A DNA stretch of 64,000 nt. Source: RUG708 sp050946535 (GTDB lineage: Bacteria; Bacillota; Clostridia; Peptostreptococcales; Anaerovoracaceae). The position numbers were made by a program, and so were the translations under genes. The notes below the pieces were generated by a model that was not told where the DNA came from, did no database searches, and saw only the letters and a list, made by a program, of their open reading frames with translations. This document shows positions 42,443-50,448 of the stretch, in pieces; position 1 is the stretch's first letter; each line of letters begins with the position of its first letter. The stretch lies in NCBI GenBank assembly GCA_050946535.1, contig JBMNUZ010000007.1, positions 1 through 64,000 of the forward strand, written 5' to 3'.

Positions 42443-42667
42443 ATGGCAGCGGACATTATAATACTGGCACTTGTTCTCGGATATTGTGCATTTGTAGTTT
42501 ACAAGATGATTCGCGGCAGAATCACGGGAGAAGGCAATCCTTTCTCGTGCACCGGCGACTGCCGCAGCTGTATGGGAGCCTGCAGCAATCCTGAACAGCA
42601 GGAGAAATTCTACCGTGAAGTCATGGATTCCATCGAGGAAAAACGAAAGATGAACGGTACGGAATAG
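42443..42667 (+). CDS. FeoB-associated Cys-rich membrane protein
   Basis: A 74-residue protein with one membrane segment (about 3-22) and a tail with four Cys at 36, 40, 43 and 47 (FSCTGDCRSCMGACS), the layout of the FeoB-associated Cys-rich family (PF12669 type) found after feoB in many Firmicutes. It probably handles Fe2+ at the inner face of the permease. The ATG at 42443 follows AGGGAGATGATG; a longer frame upstream lacks support. Confidence 0.87.
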   Translation: MAADIIILALVLGYCAFVVYKMIRGRITGEGNPFSCTGDCRSCMGACSNPEQQEKFYREVMDSIEEKRKMNGTE

Positions 42668-42711
42668 CGGGTTTCCGGCACAGCGTACGCTTGAAGGGAG
42701 GCTTGGCTGAT

Positions 42712-42993
42712 ATGATGAGTGCAGACGGCGACCTGATGACGCATTCATTCCTGATCATGGGTGGCATTATCATCGGACTGTATCTCGCCATCGTCCTGAT
42801 ACATATGCTGGTTTCAAAACTCGTCCGAAGGGTCAGAGGAGACGATGAAAGCGCGAGAGCAGAAAAGATAATGGAAGAGCTCAGGCGCGAAGAGGAAACG
42901 GAGAAGAACGGTTCAGCAGCGAAGATAGACGCCGCTGATCTGCCTGAATATAATTGCAATATTGAATATAAGTACGATAACATATCGGAATAA
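42712..42993 (+). CDS. Small single-pass membrane protein of the feo cluster
   Basis: 93 residues: an N-terminal membrane segment (about 9-33, FLIMGGIIIGLYLAIVLIHML), a basic stretch KLVRRVRG, then an acidic, Glu-rich helical tail (EEETEKNG). There is one Cys near the end (YNCNIEY). Not a family I know. GGGAGG is ten bases before the ATG ATG pair at 42712. It lies between the Cys-rich gene (44 bases before) and the HMA gene (17 bases after), so it belongs to the iron cluster. Confidence 0.7.
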   Translation: MMSADGDLMTHSFLIMGGIIIGLYLAIVLIHMLVSKLVRRVRGDDESARAEKIMEELRREEETEKNGSAAKIDAADLPEYNCNIEYKYDNISE

Positions 42994-43010
42994 AAGGGAG
43001 ATGTAATGTA

Positions 43011-43376
43011 ATGGCTGCAAATATAATAATCATAGCGCTGCTGGCTGTGGCATGCTTGTTTGCGGCACGCGGAGCATACAGACATCTTAGCGGAAAAGGC
43101 GCGTGCTGCGGGGGAGGAGGTGCAGATCTCCCACGTGAAGCCGACAAAAAACTCGGCGGAAAGATCGTAGAGAAGAAAAACATCAAAATAGAAGGCATGA
43201 CCTGTGAAAACTGCGCCAATAAAGTAAAGCACGCCATAAACTCTGTGGACGGCGCTTCCGGAAAGGTAAACCTCAGAAGAGGCACAGCGGTGGTTTCGTG
43301 CGACAGGGAGGTAGACGATCTGCAGATAAAGCGTGCGATCGAAAGGGCCGGATACAGAGTCAAAGCAGTCAGCTAG
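43011..43376 (+). CDS. Cys-rich membrane anchor fused to HMA metal-binding domain
   Basis: 121 residues in two parts. Residues 1-40 are a membrane segment and ACCGGGG cluster like the FeoB-associated Cys-rich proteins. Residues about 55-121 are a heavy-metal-associated (HMA) domain with GMTCENC at 62-68 and the ferredoxin-like fold sequence VKHAINSVDGASGKVNLRRGTAVV. HMA domains usually carry Cu+ or similar soft metals, so their tethering in an Fe2+ cluster is unusual. GGGAGATGTAATG precedes the ATG. Last gene before the spacer with the second palindrome. Confidence 0.85.
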   Translation: MAANIIIIALLAVACLFAARGAYRHLSGKGACCGGGGADLPREADKKLGGKIVEKKNIKIEGMTCENCANKVKHAINSVDGASGKVNLRRGTAVVSCDREVDDLQIKRAIERAGYRVKAVS

Positions 43377-43461
43377 TCTGTGCACCGGGTCCTGAAAATA
43401 AACAACGGCAATTTGTGTGAATCCCCGGATATAAATTCTGTTTATAGCCGGGGACAAAATA

Positions 43462-43492
43462 TTGGTATATGGTTAGTCGAAACTAATATAAT
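43462..43492 (+). promoter_or_regulatory. Promoter and TTAGT-N4-ACTAA operator of the DUF2325 gene
   Basis: TATAAT (43487-43492) with a weak TTGGTA (43462-43467), 19-bp spacer. The palindrome TTAGT-CGAA-ACTAA (43473-43486) fills the spacer. It has the same half-sites and spacing as the one at 39273-39286 by feoA, so both units probably answer to one metal regulator. Confidence 0.65.
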
Positions 43493-43553
43493 CATATAGG
43501 TTGAATAGGAAATACAAACCGGTTATAATTTCACATAAAAAAGGAGGCAGACG

Positions 43554-43856
43554 ATGAGTGTAGTAATGCTGGGCGGAAACAAATGCATGGAACGACGATA
43601 CATCGATACGTGCAAAAAATACGGATACAAGGCAAAGGTATTCAACAGGATGGACGGAACGTCGCTGAGAAAGCAGATAGGATCGCCCGATATGATAATT
43701 CTGTTCACGAATTCGGTATCGCACAAGATGGCGCAGTGTGCGCACTGCGAGGCGAAGAAATGCAACGCATGCGTCTACCGCTGCCACGACAGCCTCAGCG
43801 CCGTGGAAAATCTGCTCCGCGAGGTCACAGCCGGGAAAGCCGGAAAAGAAAATTAA
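43554..43856 (+). CDS. DUF2325 protein next to feo cluster
   Basis: A 100-residue cytoplasmic protein of the DUF2325 family, with start SVVMLGGNKCMERRYIDTCKKYG, and NSVSHKMAQCAHCEAKKCNACVYRCHDS near 62-89 holding several Cys and a His. Such proteins recur beside feo genes in anaerobes. The Cys set would suit metal or redox sensing; that is inference. AAAGGAGGCAGACG precedes the ATG. Own promoter and terminator. Confidence 0.83.
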   Translation: MSVVMLGGNKCMERRYIDTCKKYGYKAKVFNRMDGTSLRKQIGSPDMIILFTNSVSHKMAQCAHCEAKKCNACVYRCHDSLSAVENLLREVTAGKAGKEN

Positions 43857-43913
43857 TAACTAACTTGATCGAATTAATCGAAAAATTAATAATTTACGGT
43901 ATTTTTTGAAAAT

Positions 43914-43948
43914 CCGTGTCCGTTTTTGTTGATGGATGCGGTTTTTTT
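43914..43948 (+). terminator. Terminator of the DUF2325 gene
   Basis: CCGTGTCC (43914-43921) pairs with GGATGCGG (43934-43941) with two G-U pairs, then seven T. The remaining spacer 43949-44167 is very AT-rich with no gene. Confidence 0.7.
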
Positions 43949-44094
43949 ATTGAATTTTTGTGATTTTTTCTGATTTTCAGGAATAAAAAATATAATTTCA
44001 GATTTTTTTAAGAAATATTTTTACTGTCAAACTACTTTTTTTGGAGACTTTGAAGTCAGCGGCTCACAGAAATATCACGAAAACGTTATCTGAT

Positions 44095-44123
44095 TGGACA
44101 AAAAATAATCAAGGTGTTATAAT
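44095..44123 (+). promoter_or_regulatory. Promoter of the transglycosylase gene
   Basis: TGGACA (44095-44100), 17-bp spacer, TATAAT (44118-44123). Confidence 0.65.
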
Positions 44124-44167
44124 TCAGCACGTAAGTTTAATTCCATAATTAAATAAGGAGAAAAAAT

Positions 44168-45211
44168 ATGGCAAAGAAGCTGGTATCTGTGTGGCTTTCA
44201 TTGACTATATTACTTTTCTCTTCAGTTTCTATTTATGCTTATGCGGATAGCGGAGTCGTTCAGGGCGATTATCTTCTCAAGGACGTTGTCATTAACGGAG
44301 AAAACATAGTCAACTATAAACTCAGTGATCCAATAGTCAGCTACAATAACTATATCTACGTTCCTTTAGATGAAACCATGGGACAGATATTGGGCATTTC
44401 GGCTGCTATGGACACAGAAAGCCGCACAGTATACATTACGCCGACCACACCTCAGGCGGTCGATTTCGGAAGCCGCCAGATCGCAAACAATCTCGACAAT
44501 CTCTCGATGACTGCCGATTACAGCGCGAAGGTCTGTGTCGTAAGTAACAACAACGGACAGCAGCAGGTCACTTACCTTGATCTGACGAATTGTCCGGTAC
44601 TTGTGAAGGATTCAATAGTGTATGTTCCGATTAACGCAATTGTTTCTTCAGGTGGACTGGGATGGAGTCTCTATTGGGACGGCTATTCCGGCGCAACTAT
44701 AAGTACTCAGTCTGGAATAAGTGCCGCATCTTATTTCAATGCAGCCGATTCGGCATACAAAGCCGGTCTTACTGCATATATAATGAAAAAGAATCCGAGC
44801 ATAAGTCTGTACAAGGCGCAGACCATGATGGAATACTTCAGAAACTACAGTGAAATGTACGGTATCGATGAAGAACTCATGATGGCCATGGCCGAATGCG
44901 AGAGCACGTTCAACACGGATATAGTCAACTCTCACGGATGCTACGGACTCATGCAGATAAAGGCTTCCACGGGAGCTATCTACGGATACAGCGCGTCAGA
45001 TCTGCTTCAGATGAAGCCGGCTATTCGGACTTCAGTTCTCATCATGAGGACTAATCTGGACTTGTTCGGCGGAAACGTAACGAAAGCAGTATCTGCGTAC
45101 AATTACGGCGAGTATGCTGTCCTGAGGGGCACATACAAGCTGGGATACTACAATAAAGTAGTCAAAAAATTATACAGCATAATTTCCTATGCTTCCTCAT
45201 ACAGCCTGTAA
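44168..45211 (+). CDS. Secreted lytic transglycosylase with copper amine oxidase-like N-domain
   Basis: 347 residues. A signal peptide (about 1-26, ending YAYA). A region (about 38-185) resembling the copper amine oxidase N-terminal domain (PF07833), common in Clostridia as an envelope-binding module: PIVSYNNYIYVPLDETMGQILG and VYVPINAIV. Then an SLT-type lytic transglycosylase domain (about 230-335) with catalytic Glu245 in ECESTFN, GCYGLMQIKAS and AYNYG. It cuts peptidoglycan outside the cell, for remodelling or germination. No binding anchor for sortase is seen. AAGGAGAAAAA precedes the ATG. Confidence 0.88.
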   Translation: MAKKLVSVWLSLTILLFSSVSIYAYADSGVVQGDYLLKDVVINGENIVNYKLSDPIVSYNNYIYVPLDETMGQILGISAAMDTESRTVYITPTTPQAVDFGSRQIANNLDNLSMTADYSAKVCVVSNNNGQQQVTYLDLTNCPVLVKDSIVYVPINAIVSSGGLGWSLYWDGYSGATISTQSGISAASYFNAADSAYKAGLTAYIMKKNPSISLYKAQTMMEYFRNYSEMYGIDEELMMAMAECESTFNTDIVNSHGCYGLMQIKASTGAIYGYSASDLLQMKPAIRTSVLIMRTNLDLFGGNVTKAVSAYNYGEYAVLRGTYKLGYYNKVVKKLYSIISYASSYSL

Positions 45212-45344
45212 TCGGCATTTGCAGTCTGCAGAGTTCTGTTTTCTTTCCGGCTTGACGGAGAGGTTTCAGAAAGGAAGCTGATGGCAATATTAAAAAACGT
45301 TGAGAAATGATCGAATAAGCAAAATTAGAAATTAAACTGGGAAT

Positions 45345-45373
45345 GCGCTCCGGATTTTTCCGGAGCGCTTTTT
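45345..45373 (+). terminator. Terminator of the transglycosylase gene
   Basis: GCGCTCCGGA (45345-45354) pairs with TCCGGAGCGC (45359-45368), then TTTTT. Confidence 0.92.
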
Positions 45374-45460
45374 CGTTCAGAAAACAGGAGCGCACCGCTG
45401 CCCCGGTTTGTTTTTATTGGCACACAATGACCCGGATAAAGGCGGAATTCCCGCTCCGCA

Positions 45461-45469
45461 TGGTATAAT
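45461..45469 (+). promoter_or_regulatory. Extended -10 promoter of the rubredoxin-GltB-like gene
   Basis: TGGTATAAT (45461-45469); no clear -35. About 50 bases before the gene. Confidence 0.5.
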
Positions 45470-45527
45470 ATCTACAATATTATGTGAGACAATTATTTGA
45501 GTGATATTCACGGATTGGAGGCAGCGA

Positions 45528-46955
45528 ATGGCTGTATATAAATGCCGCGTATGCGGATATATATTCGACGAAGAAAAAGAAGGCAGAAGCATTGACGAAC
45601 TGGAGAAATGCCCGGTGTGCGGCGCGCCGCGGACAGAGTTTGAACTGCTGGCGGCGGATGAAGCGTCTGCAGCTGCCAGGACGGAAGCGGAGGCAATCGC
45701 TGCAGCCGATGGAGCAGGAGGCGCGCCGGTCGATCTTTCGTACGATCCTGCGACGGCGAGGCACGACGAATCGATCAGATACATGGAAGAAATTCATCAG
45801 ATGGCTGTCACAGGAAAGAGCATCAGCGGGGCTATGGGAGTCAGAATGCCGATGCCGGGATTCGACGATATACTCATACTCGGCGCGCAGCTCAATCCCG
45901 CGCCGCTGCTGGACGACGAGCCGGTCAGCACGATGACGGTCATCGGAAAGAATGCCAAGCGCCCTATGATTCTGAGCATGCCGGTGTATGTTTCTCATAT
46001 GTCGTTCGGAGCGCTCTCGAAGGAGATGAAGACGGCGCTCGCTGCGGGAGCAGCGGCGGCAGGCACGGCCGACTGCAGCGGCGAGGGAGGAATTCTCCCC
46101 GAGGAGATGGAGGCTGCTCATAAATTCATTTTCGAGTACGTGCCTAACAAATACAGCGTTACCGACGAAAACCTCAGAAATTCAGACGCAATCGAGATAA
46201 AGATAGGCCAGGGGACAAAGCCGGGCATGGGCGGCCACCTGCCGGGCAGCAAAGTCACTCCCGAGATTGCGAAAGCGAGAAACAAGCCGGTGGGACAGGA
46301 TGTAAAAAGCCCTTCGAAGTTTCCTGAAATAAACACCAGAGAAGACCTCAGGGATCTTGTGAGCAGCCTGAGGGAACGCTCCGACGGAAGACCTGTCGGG
46401 ATCAAGATAGCGGCAGGCCACATCGAAAAAGACCTCGAATACTGTCTGTTCGCAGAACCTGATTTCGTCACGATAGACGGCAGAGGAGGAGCAACAGGAT
46501 CGAGTCCTCTGTTCCTTCGCGATTCGTCGAGCATTCCGACCGTATATGCGCTGGCGAGGGCGAGAAAATACCTCGACGAGATGAACTCCGATATAGAGCT
46601 CGTGATAACAGGCGGGCTGCGTTCGTCTGGAGACATCGCGAAGGCGATAGCCATGGGAGCGGATGCGGTGGCAGTTGCGAGCGCGCCTCTCATCGCGGCC
46701 GGATGCCAGCAGTACAGGATATGCGGGAGCGGCAGATGCCCTGTCGGGGCGGCGACACAGGATCCCGAGCTCAGGAAGCGTCTGGACGTCGGCAAGGCGG
46801 CGGCCAGAGTCGCAAATTATTTCAACGTCATCAAGTCAGAGCTCGAGACGTTTGCGAGGGTGACGGGCCACCATGATATCCATGAACTCGGTTACAGCGA
46901 TATAGTGACCATAAGCCGCGAGATATCGGAATATACGCCTGTCAGACACGCGTAA
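45528..46955 (+). CDS. Rubredoxin-glutamate synthase FMN domain fusion
   Basis: A 475-residue protein. The N-terminal rubredoxin-like domain has C6/C9 and C28/C31 (CRVCG, CPVCGAP). An Ala-rich linker leads to the FMN/iron-sulfur synthase domain of GltB (PF01645 type) with SFGALSKEMKTALA, GTKPGMGGHLPGSKV, DGRGGATGSSP and the cluster-binding ICGSGRCPVGAATQDP near 398-412. The glutaminase domain is missing, so it is not a full glutamate synthase. Similar proteins in anaerobes and archaea may take electrons from rubredoxin or use free ammonia; the product is not known. TTGGAGGCAGCGA precedes the ATG. Confidence 0.88.
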   Translation: MAVYKCRVCGYIFDEEKEGRSIDELEKCPVCGAPRTEFELLAADEASAAARTEAEAIAAADGAGGAPVDLSYDPATARHDESIRYMEEIHQMAVTGKSISGAMGVRMPMPGFDDILILGAQLNPAPLLDDEPVSTMTVIGKNAKRPMILSMPVYVSHMSFGALSKEMKTALAAGAAAAGTADCSGEGGILPEEMEAAHKFIFEYVPNKYSVTDENLRNSDAIEIKIGQGTKPGMGGHLPGSKVTPEIAKARNKPVGQDVKSPSKFPEINTREDLRDLVSSLRERSDGRPVGIKIAAGHIEKDLEYCLFAEPDFVTIDGRGGATGSSPLFLRDSSSIPTVYALARARKYLDEMNSDIELVITGGLRSSGDIAKAIAMGADAVAVASAPLIAAGCQQYRICGSGRCPVGAATQDPELRKRLDVGKAAARVANYFNVIKSELETFARVTGHHDIHELGYSDIVTISREISEYTPVRHA

Positions 46956-47241
46956 CGGGCATATGCGATGCTTCGTGTGCACCTGCGCAGACCAAAAGTC
47001 ATGAGCAGCCGCGGCAGCGTGATTCCGGACTGCAGGCATGGACTTTGTGAAAATAGTATCCTGCGGTGTGAAGGAGTTTTCCCGATGTCTGCGTGATTTG
47101 TACCGTTCGATGGAATATCAGGCGGTATTGCGTGCAGTGCCGCCGGAACAGCAGACTGTTATCAAGACGGTTATGCGGAAGTGGCATCATGGCGGGCCGG
47201 CAGATAATCAATGCTTGTTAAAAATTTATTAGAATAAACAA
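46956..47241. other. Spacer without recognised gene
   Basis: No reading frame here has a plausible binding site or a family match. A 64-codon frame at 47038 lacks both. The following promoter is described separately. Confidence 0.5.
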
Positions 47242-47272
47242 TTGTTAATCTATTAATGTGATATAATATCAC
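47242..47272 (+). promoter_or_regulatory. CoA-transferase promoter with Rex-like site
   Basis: TTGTTAA-TCTA-TTAATGT (47242-47259) matches the clostridial Rex box TTGTTAA-N4-TTAACAA fully in the left half and at four of seven in the right. It lies just before TATAAT (47262-47267). A perfect palindrome GTGATAT-A-ATATCAC (47258-47272) covers the -10. Rex represses fermentation genes until NADH rises. No rex gene is in the window. Confidence 0.6.
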
Positions 47273-47370
47273 CGTTAGAGATAGTTAGTTTGCAAATATT
47301 TTGCATAAAGAACTTATTTTGAAATGTAGTGTATATGCGGCAAAGATTTATCACTTTGCGGAGGATCATT

Positions 47371-48738
47371 ATGAGCAGTTCTAATTTTTTTACGACAAAG
47401 GCAGATCTTAAGAGCGAGTACCAGAGAAAGCTCGTCTCAGCGGACGAAGCAGTTAAGGTTGTCAAGTCCGGAGACAAAGTACATCTTGGAGGGTTCGGTG
47501 GAATATGCCGCGATCTCGAGGCGGCTCTGGCGCGCAGAGTCGACGAGCTCGAAGATGTAACTCTTTACAGCACATTGTGGAGCCTTCCGGGAACTTACAA
47601 AACACTCGAGGCTGACAAGACAGGAGAACATTTCAAGCTTTTCTCTACTCACATGAGCAAGAAGGACCGTGTAATAAACAAGAGAGGCCAGGCGTGGTTC
47701 GTTCCTATCCTGTTCCACGAAGGTAACAAGAACTATAGGGAAAACTACGATCTCAACGTAGCTTTCGTCATGACGGGTCCTATCGACAAACACGGCAATT
47801 TCAATTTCGGAATAACTAATGCCGAACAAAGAGGCATCATAGATAACGCGGATATAGTAATACTCGAGGCTAACAGAGCCATGCCGCGCTGCCACGGAAT
47901 AGATCAGATGGTCAACATATCTGAAGTCGACTACGTGGTAGACGCGAACTATCCGCTGCCTGAGCTCCCGATCAGAGAGCCTAAGCCTGAGGAAGCCAAG
48001 ATAGCGGAATACATTCTTCCGCTCATAGAGGAAGGATCGTGCCTGCAGCTCGGCATAGGCGCCATCCCGAATCATCTGGGCGAGCTGATCAACCAGACGG
48101 ATCTCGGCAATTTCAGCGTTCATACGGAAATGCTCGTCGATTCTTTCGTAGATATGTACGAAGCAGGCAAGATCACCGGAGGCAAGTCGAGAGATCACGG
48201 CAAGATGGTCTACACATTCGCACTCGGCACGAAGAAGCTGTACGACTTCCTCGACGATAATCCGATCTGCTGCAGCGGACCGGTCAATTACGTAAACGAC
48301 ATGGACGTAATAGGTTCAATAGACAAGATGGTATCGGTAAATGCGTGTCTGCAGATAGATCTTTACGGCCAGGTAAACGCCGAATCCATAGGACCGCTTC
48401 ATATAAGCGGAACAGGCGGCATGCTCGATTTCGTCGAAGGCGCTTTCATGAGCAATGGAGGCAAGAGTATCATATGCACTCCTTCGACAAAGACCCTCAA
48501 GGACGGGACTGTCGAATCGCTCATTCTTCCTTATATGCAGCCGGGTTCGATAGTAAGCTGCCCGAGAGCATCCGTAATGTATCTCGTCACTGAGTACGGC
48601 ATCGCTTATATGAAGGGCAAATCGACGTGGGAGAGAGCCGAGCAGATCATAAATCTGGCTCATCCTGACTACCGCGAGGATCTCATAAAAGCGGCCGAGA
48701 AACAGGGTATCTGGAGACAGTCGAGCAAGCTCATCTAG
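47371..48738 (+). CDS. Acetyl-CoA hydrolase/transferase family CoA-transferase
   Basis: A 455-residue class I CoA-transferase of the 4-hydroxybutyrate/butyryl-CoA:acetate type. The catalytic Glu is in SVHTEMLVDSF near 253. GSGGMLDF-type loop is present as SGTGGMLDFVEGAF, and GIGAIPNHLG precedes it. The specific acyl group cannot be read from sequence; butyryl- or 4-hydroxybutyryl-CoA with acetate as acceptor is the family norm and would give fermentative acid release. GCGGAGGATC precedes the ATG at 47371; an upstream in-frame ATG lacks one. Confidence 0.88.
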   Translation: MSSSNFFTTKADLKSEYQRKLVSADEAVKVVKSGDKVHLGGFGGICRDLEAALARRVDELEDVTLYSTLWSLPGTYKTLEADKTGEHFKLFSTHMSKKDRVINKRGQAWFVPILFHEGNKNYRENYDLNVAFVMTGPIDKHGNFNFGITNAEQRGIIDNADIVILEANRAMPRCHGIDQMVNISEVDYVVDANYPLPELPIREPKPEEAKIAEYILPLIEEGSCLQLGIGAIPNHLGELINQTDLGNFSVHTEMLVDSFVDMYEAGKITGGKSRDHGKMVYTFALGTKKLYDFLDDNPICCSGPVNYVNDMDVIGSIDKMVSVNACLQIDLYGQVNAESIGPLHISGTGGMLDFVEGAFMSNGGKSIICTPSTKTLKDGTVESLILPYMQPGSIVSCPRASVMYLVTEYGIAYMKGKSTWERAEQIINLAHPDYREDLIKAAEKQGIWRQSSKLI

Positions 48739-48810
48739 CAGAGAAATATTATGCAATACGGTTTCAGACGTTGACTTACGATGCTGATGCCACGAGATGA
48801 CATACAGCTT

Positions 48811-48882
48811 CAAGATCGCGTAAATTCAAGATCGTAAATTCGAGATTGTAAATTCGAAATCGTAATAATCAAGATCGTAAAA
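48811..48882. repeat. Five-unit tandem repeat after the CoA-transferase gene
   Basis: Units of 13-16 bp: CAAGATCGCGTAAATT, CAAGATCGTAAATT, CGAGATTGTAAATT, CGAAATCGTAATAAT and CAAGATCGTAAAA run head to tail, ending right at the terminator. Confidence 0.88.
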
Positions 48883-48883
48883 A

Positions 48884-48916
48884 AGCCGGTCCTTTTAAAA
48901 GGACCGGCTGAATTTT
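48884..48916. terminator. Palindromic terminator, bidirectional
   Basis: AGCCGGTCC (48884-48892) and GGACCGGCT (48901-48909) around TTTTAAAA, with A before and GAATTTTT after. It serves the CoA-transferase and the convergent symporter. Confidence 0.9.
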
Positions 48917-48980
48917 TATGTTTATTTATAACTGTATCGATAAAGGCGTCCGCCGCATTTATTCTAAATTCTAAATACAG

Positions 48981-50360
48981 TCATCGGGATGCGATAACCG
49001 GAATTTCCGTGTTATCGGCTTCATCAATATGTTTGATATAGTACCCGCCTTCCCTTGCAATGATTCCTGAAAGTGCTATCATACCTATTACGTTTGGTAT
49101 AACCATGAGTCCGTTCAGTATATCTGCGATGTTCCATACGAGGTCGAGTTCGATGACCGATCCTACGAATGACATTGCTACGAAGAGGAATTTGTACGGC
49201 AGAATGACCTTCGAACCGAGCAGGTATTCAGCGCCTCTCTCACCGTAGTACGACCATCCGAGGAGAGTCGAGAATGCGAAGAGCGCGAGCGCTATAGTTA
49301 TCAACGGTTTGCCCAGAACAGGGATCTGTCCGAATACTGTGAATGTGAGGACTGTCTTGTCGGCAAGTGTAGATCCGAGTGAAGGGTCCTTGAGGACTGA
49401 AGATACGAGTGTGAGTCCTGACAGTGCGCAGATGACTATTGTATCCCAGAAAGTACCTGTCATTGAAACGAGAGCCTGTCTTGCAGGGTTCTTTGTCTTT
49501 GCAGCAGCTGCTACCAGTGGAGCGGAACCCATACCAGATTCATTGGAGAAGAGGCCTCGAGCACATCCATAACGGATAGCCTGACCAACTGCGAAACCGG
49601 CGAGTCCGCCGAATCCAGCCTTCGGAGTAAATGCAGACTGGCAGATGAGCACGATTGCAGGTCCTACGAATCTTCCGTTCATGATGAGGATGATTGCACA
49701 TCCGGCTACGTAAAACAGAGCCATGAACGGTACGAGCAGACTGCAGACTCTTGTTATCGACTTAACTCCGCCGATGATTACGATGCCGAGCAGCAGCGCT
49801 ACGAATATTCCTGTAATCCATACCGGAATTCCGAAGTTCTGCGAGAAGGCTGTCGAAATCGAGTTCGCCTGAGTCATGCATCCGATACCAAACGCTGCAA
49901 GCGCTGCGAATAAAGCGAAGAGAATGGCCAGCCATTTCTGGTGGAGTCCTCTTTCGAGGGCGTACATCGCGCCTCCGAGCATACGTCCGTCTTCGGTCTG
50001 GACTCTGTATTTAACGGACATATATGATTCGCCGTATTTTGATGCCATACCGAATACACCGGTGAGCCACATCCAGAGGATTGCTCCAGGACCGCCGGAG
50101 ATAAGTGCTGTAGATACACCGACGATATTTCCTGTACCGATCGTAGCCGCGAGCGCCGTCGCCAGAGCTCCGAACTGGGATACTTCGCCTGTGCCTTCCG
50201 GATCAGGCGTCACTGAAAGTTTTATGCCTTTGAAAACATGTTTCTGAACGAAGCCTGTTCTTATAGTCATAAAGATGTGGGTGCCTAACAGAATAACGAT
50301 CAGTGGTATGCCCCACAGGATGCCATCTATGGTACTGACGGCATTAGCAAAAGCTTCCAT
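48981..50360 (-). CDS. Alanine or glycine:cation symporter (AGCS family)
   Basis: A 459-residue transporter with about ten or eleven membrane segments, of the Na+/H+-alanine or glycine symporter family (DagA/AlsT). Signatures: ALATALAATIGTGNIVGVSTAL near 68-90, GPGAILWMWLTGVFGMASKYGE near 95-115, and SNESGMGSAPLVAAAA near 275. GGAGGGAAAAAGT precedes the ATG at 50360. It provides amino acid uptake that would fit an amino acid-fermenting anaerobe. A set of AAGTGC repeats lies upstream. Confidence 0.93.
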   Translation of the reverse strand: MEAFANAVSTIDGILWGIPLIVILLGTHIFMTIRTGFVQKHVFKGIKLSVTPDPEGTGEVSQFGALATALAATIGTGNIVGVSTALISGGPGAILWMWLTGVFGMASKYGESYMSVKYRVQTEDGRMLGGAMYALERGLHQKWLAILFALFAALAAFGIGCMTQANSISTAFSQNFGIPVWITGIFVALLLGIVIIGGVKSITRVCSLLVPFMALFYVAGCAIILIMNGRFVGPAIVLICQSAFTPKAGFGGLAGFAVGQAIRYGCARGLFSNESGMGSAPLVAAAAKTKNPARQALVSMTGTFWDTIVICALSGLTLVSSVLKDPSLGSTLADKTVLTFTVFGQIPVLGKPLITIALALFAFSTLLGWSYYGERGAEYLLGSKVILPYKFLFVAMSFVGSVIELDLVWNIADILNGLMVIPNVIGMIALSGIIAREGGYYIKHIDEADNTEIPVIASR

Positions 50361-50412
50361 ACTTTTTCCCTCCAATATCCTTTCCAAAGCAGAAATAACT
50401 ATAAAAAAAAAT

Positions 50413-50448
50413 AAGTGCGTGCACTTCACACTACATTGTATAAAGTGC
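50413..50448 (-). promoter_or_regulatory. AAGTGC repeats upstream of the symporter
   Basis: AAGTGC-GT-GCACTT (50413-50426) is an inverted repeat, and a third AAGTGC follows at 50443-50448. This is a candidate operator; regulator unknown. The rest of 50449-50648 is AT-rich without genes. Confidence 0.4.

Noticed and set aside
47038..47232. 64-codon frame before the CoA-transferase
   Set aside because: No ribosome binding site, no family resemblance, and it ends inside the AT-rich promoter region.
48811..48882. CRISPR array suggested by regular repeats
   Set aside because: Units are 13-16 bp, contiguous and degenerate, with no unique spacers and no cas genes.
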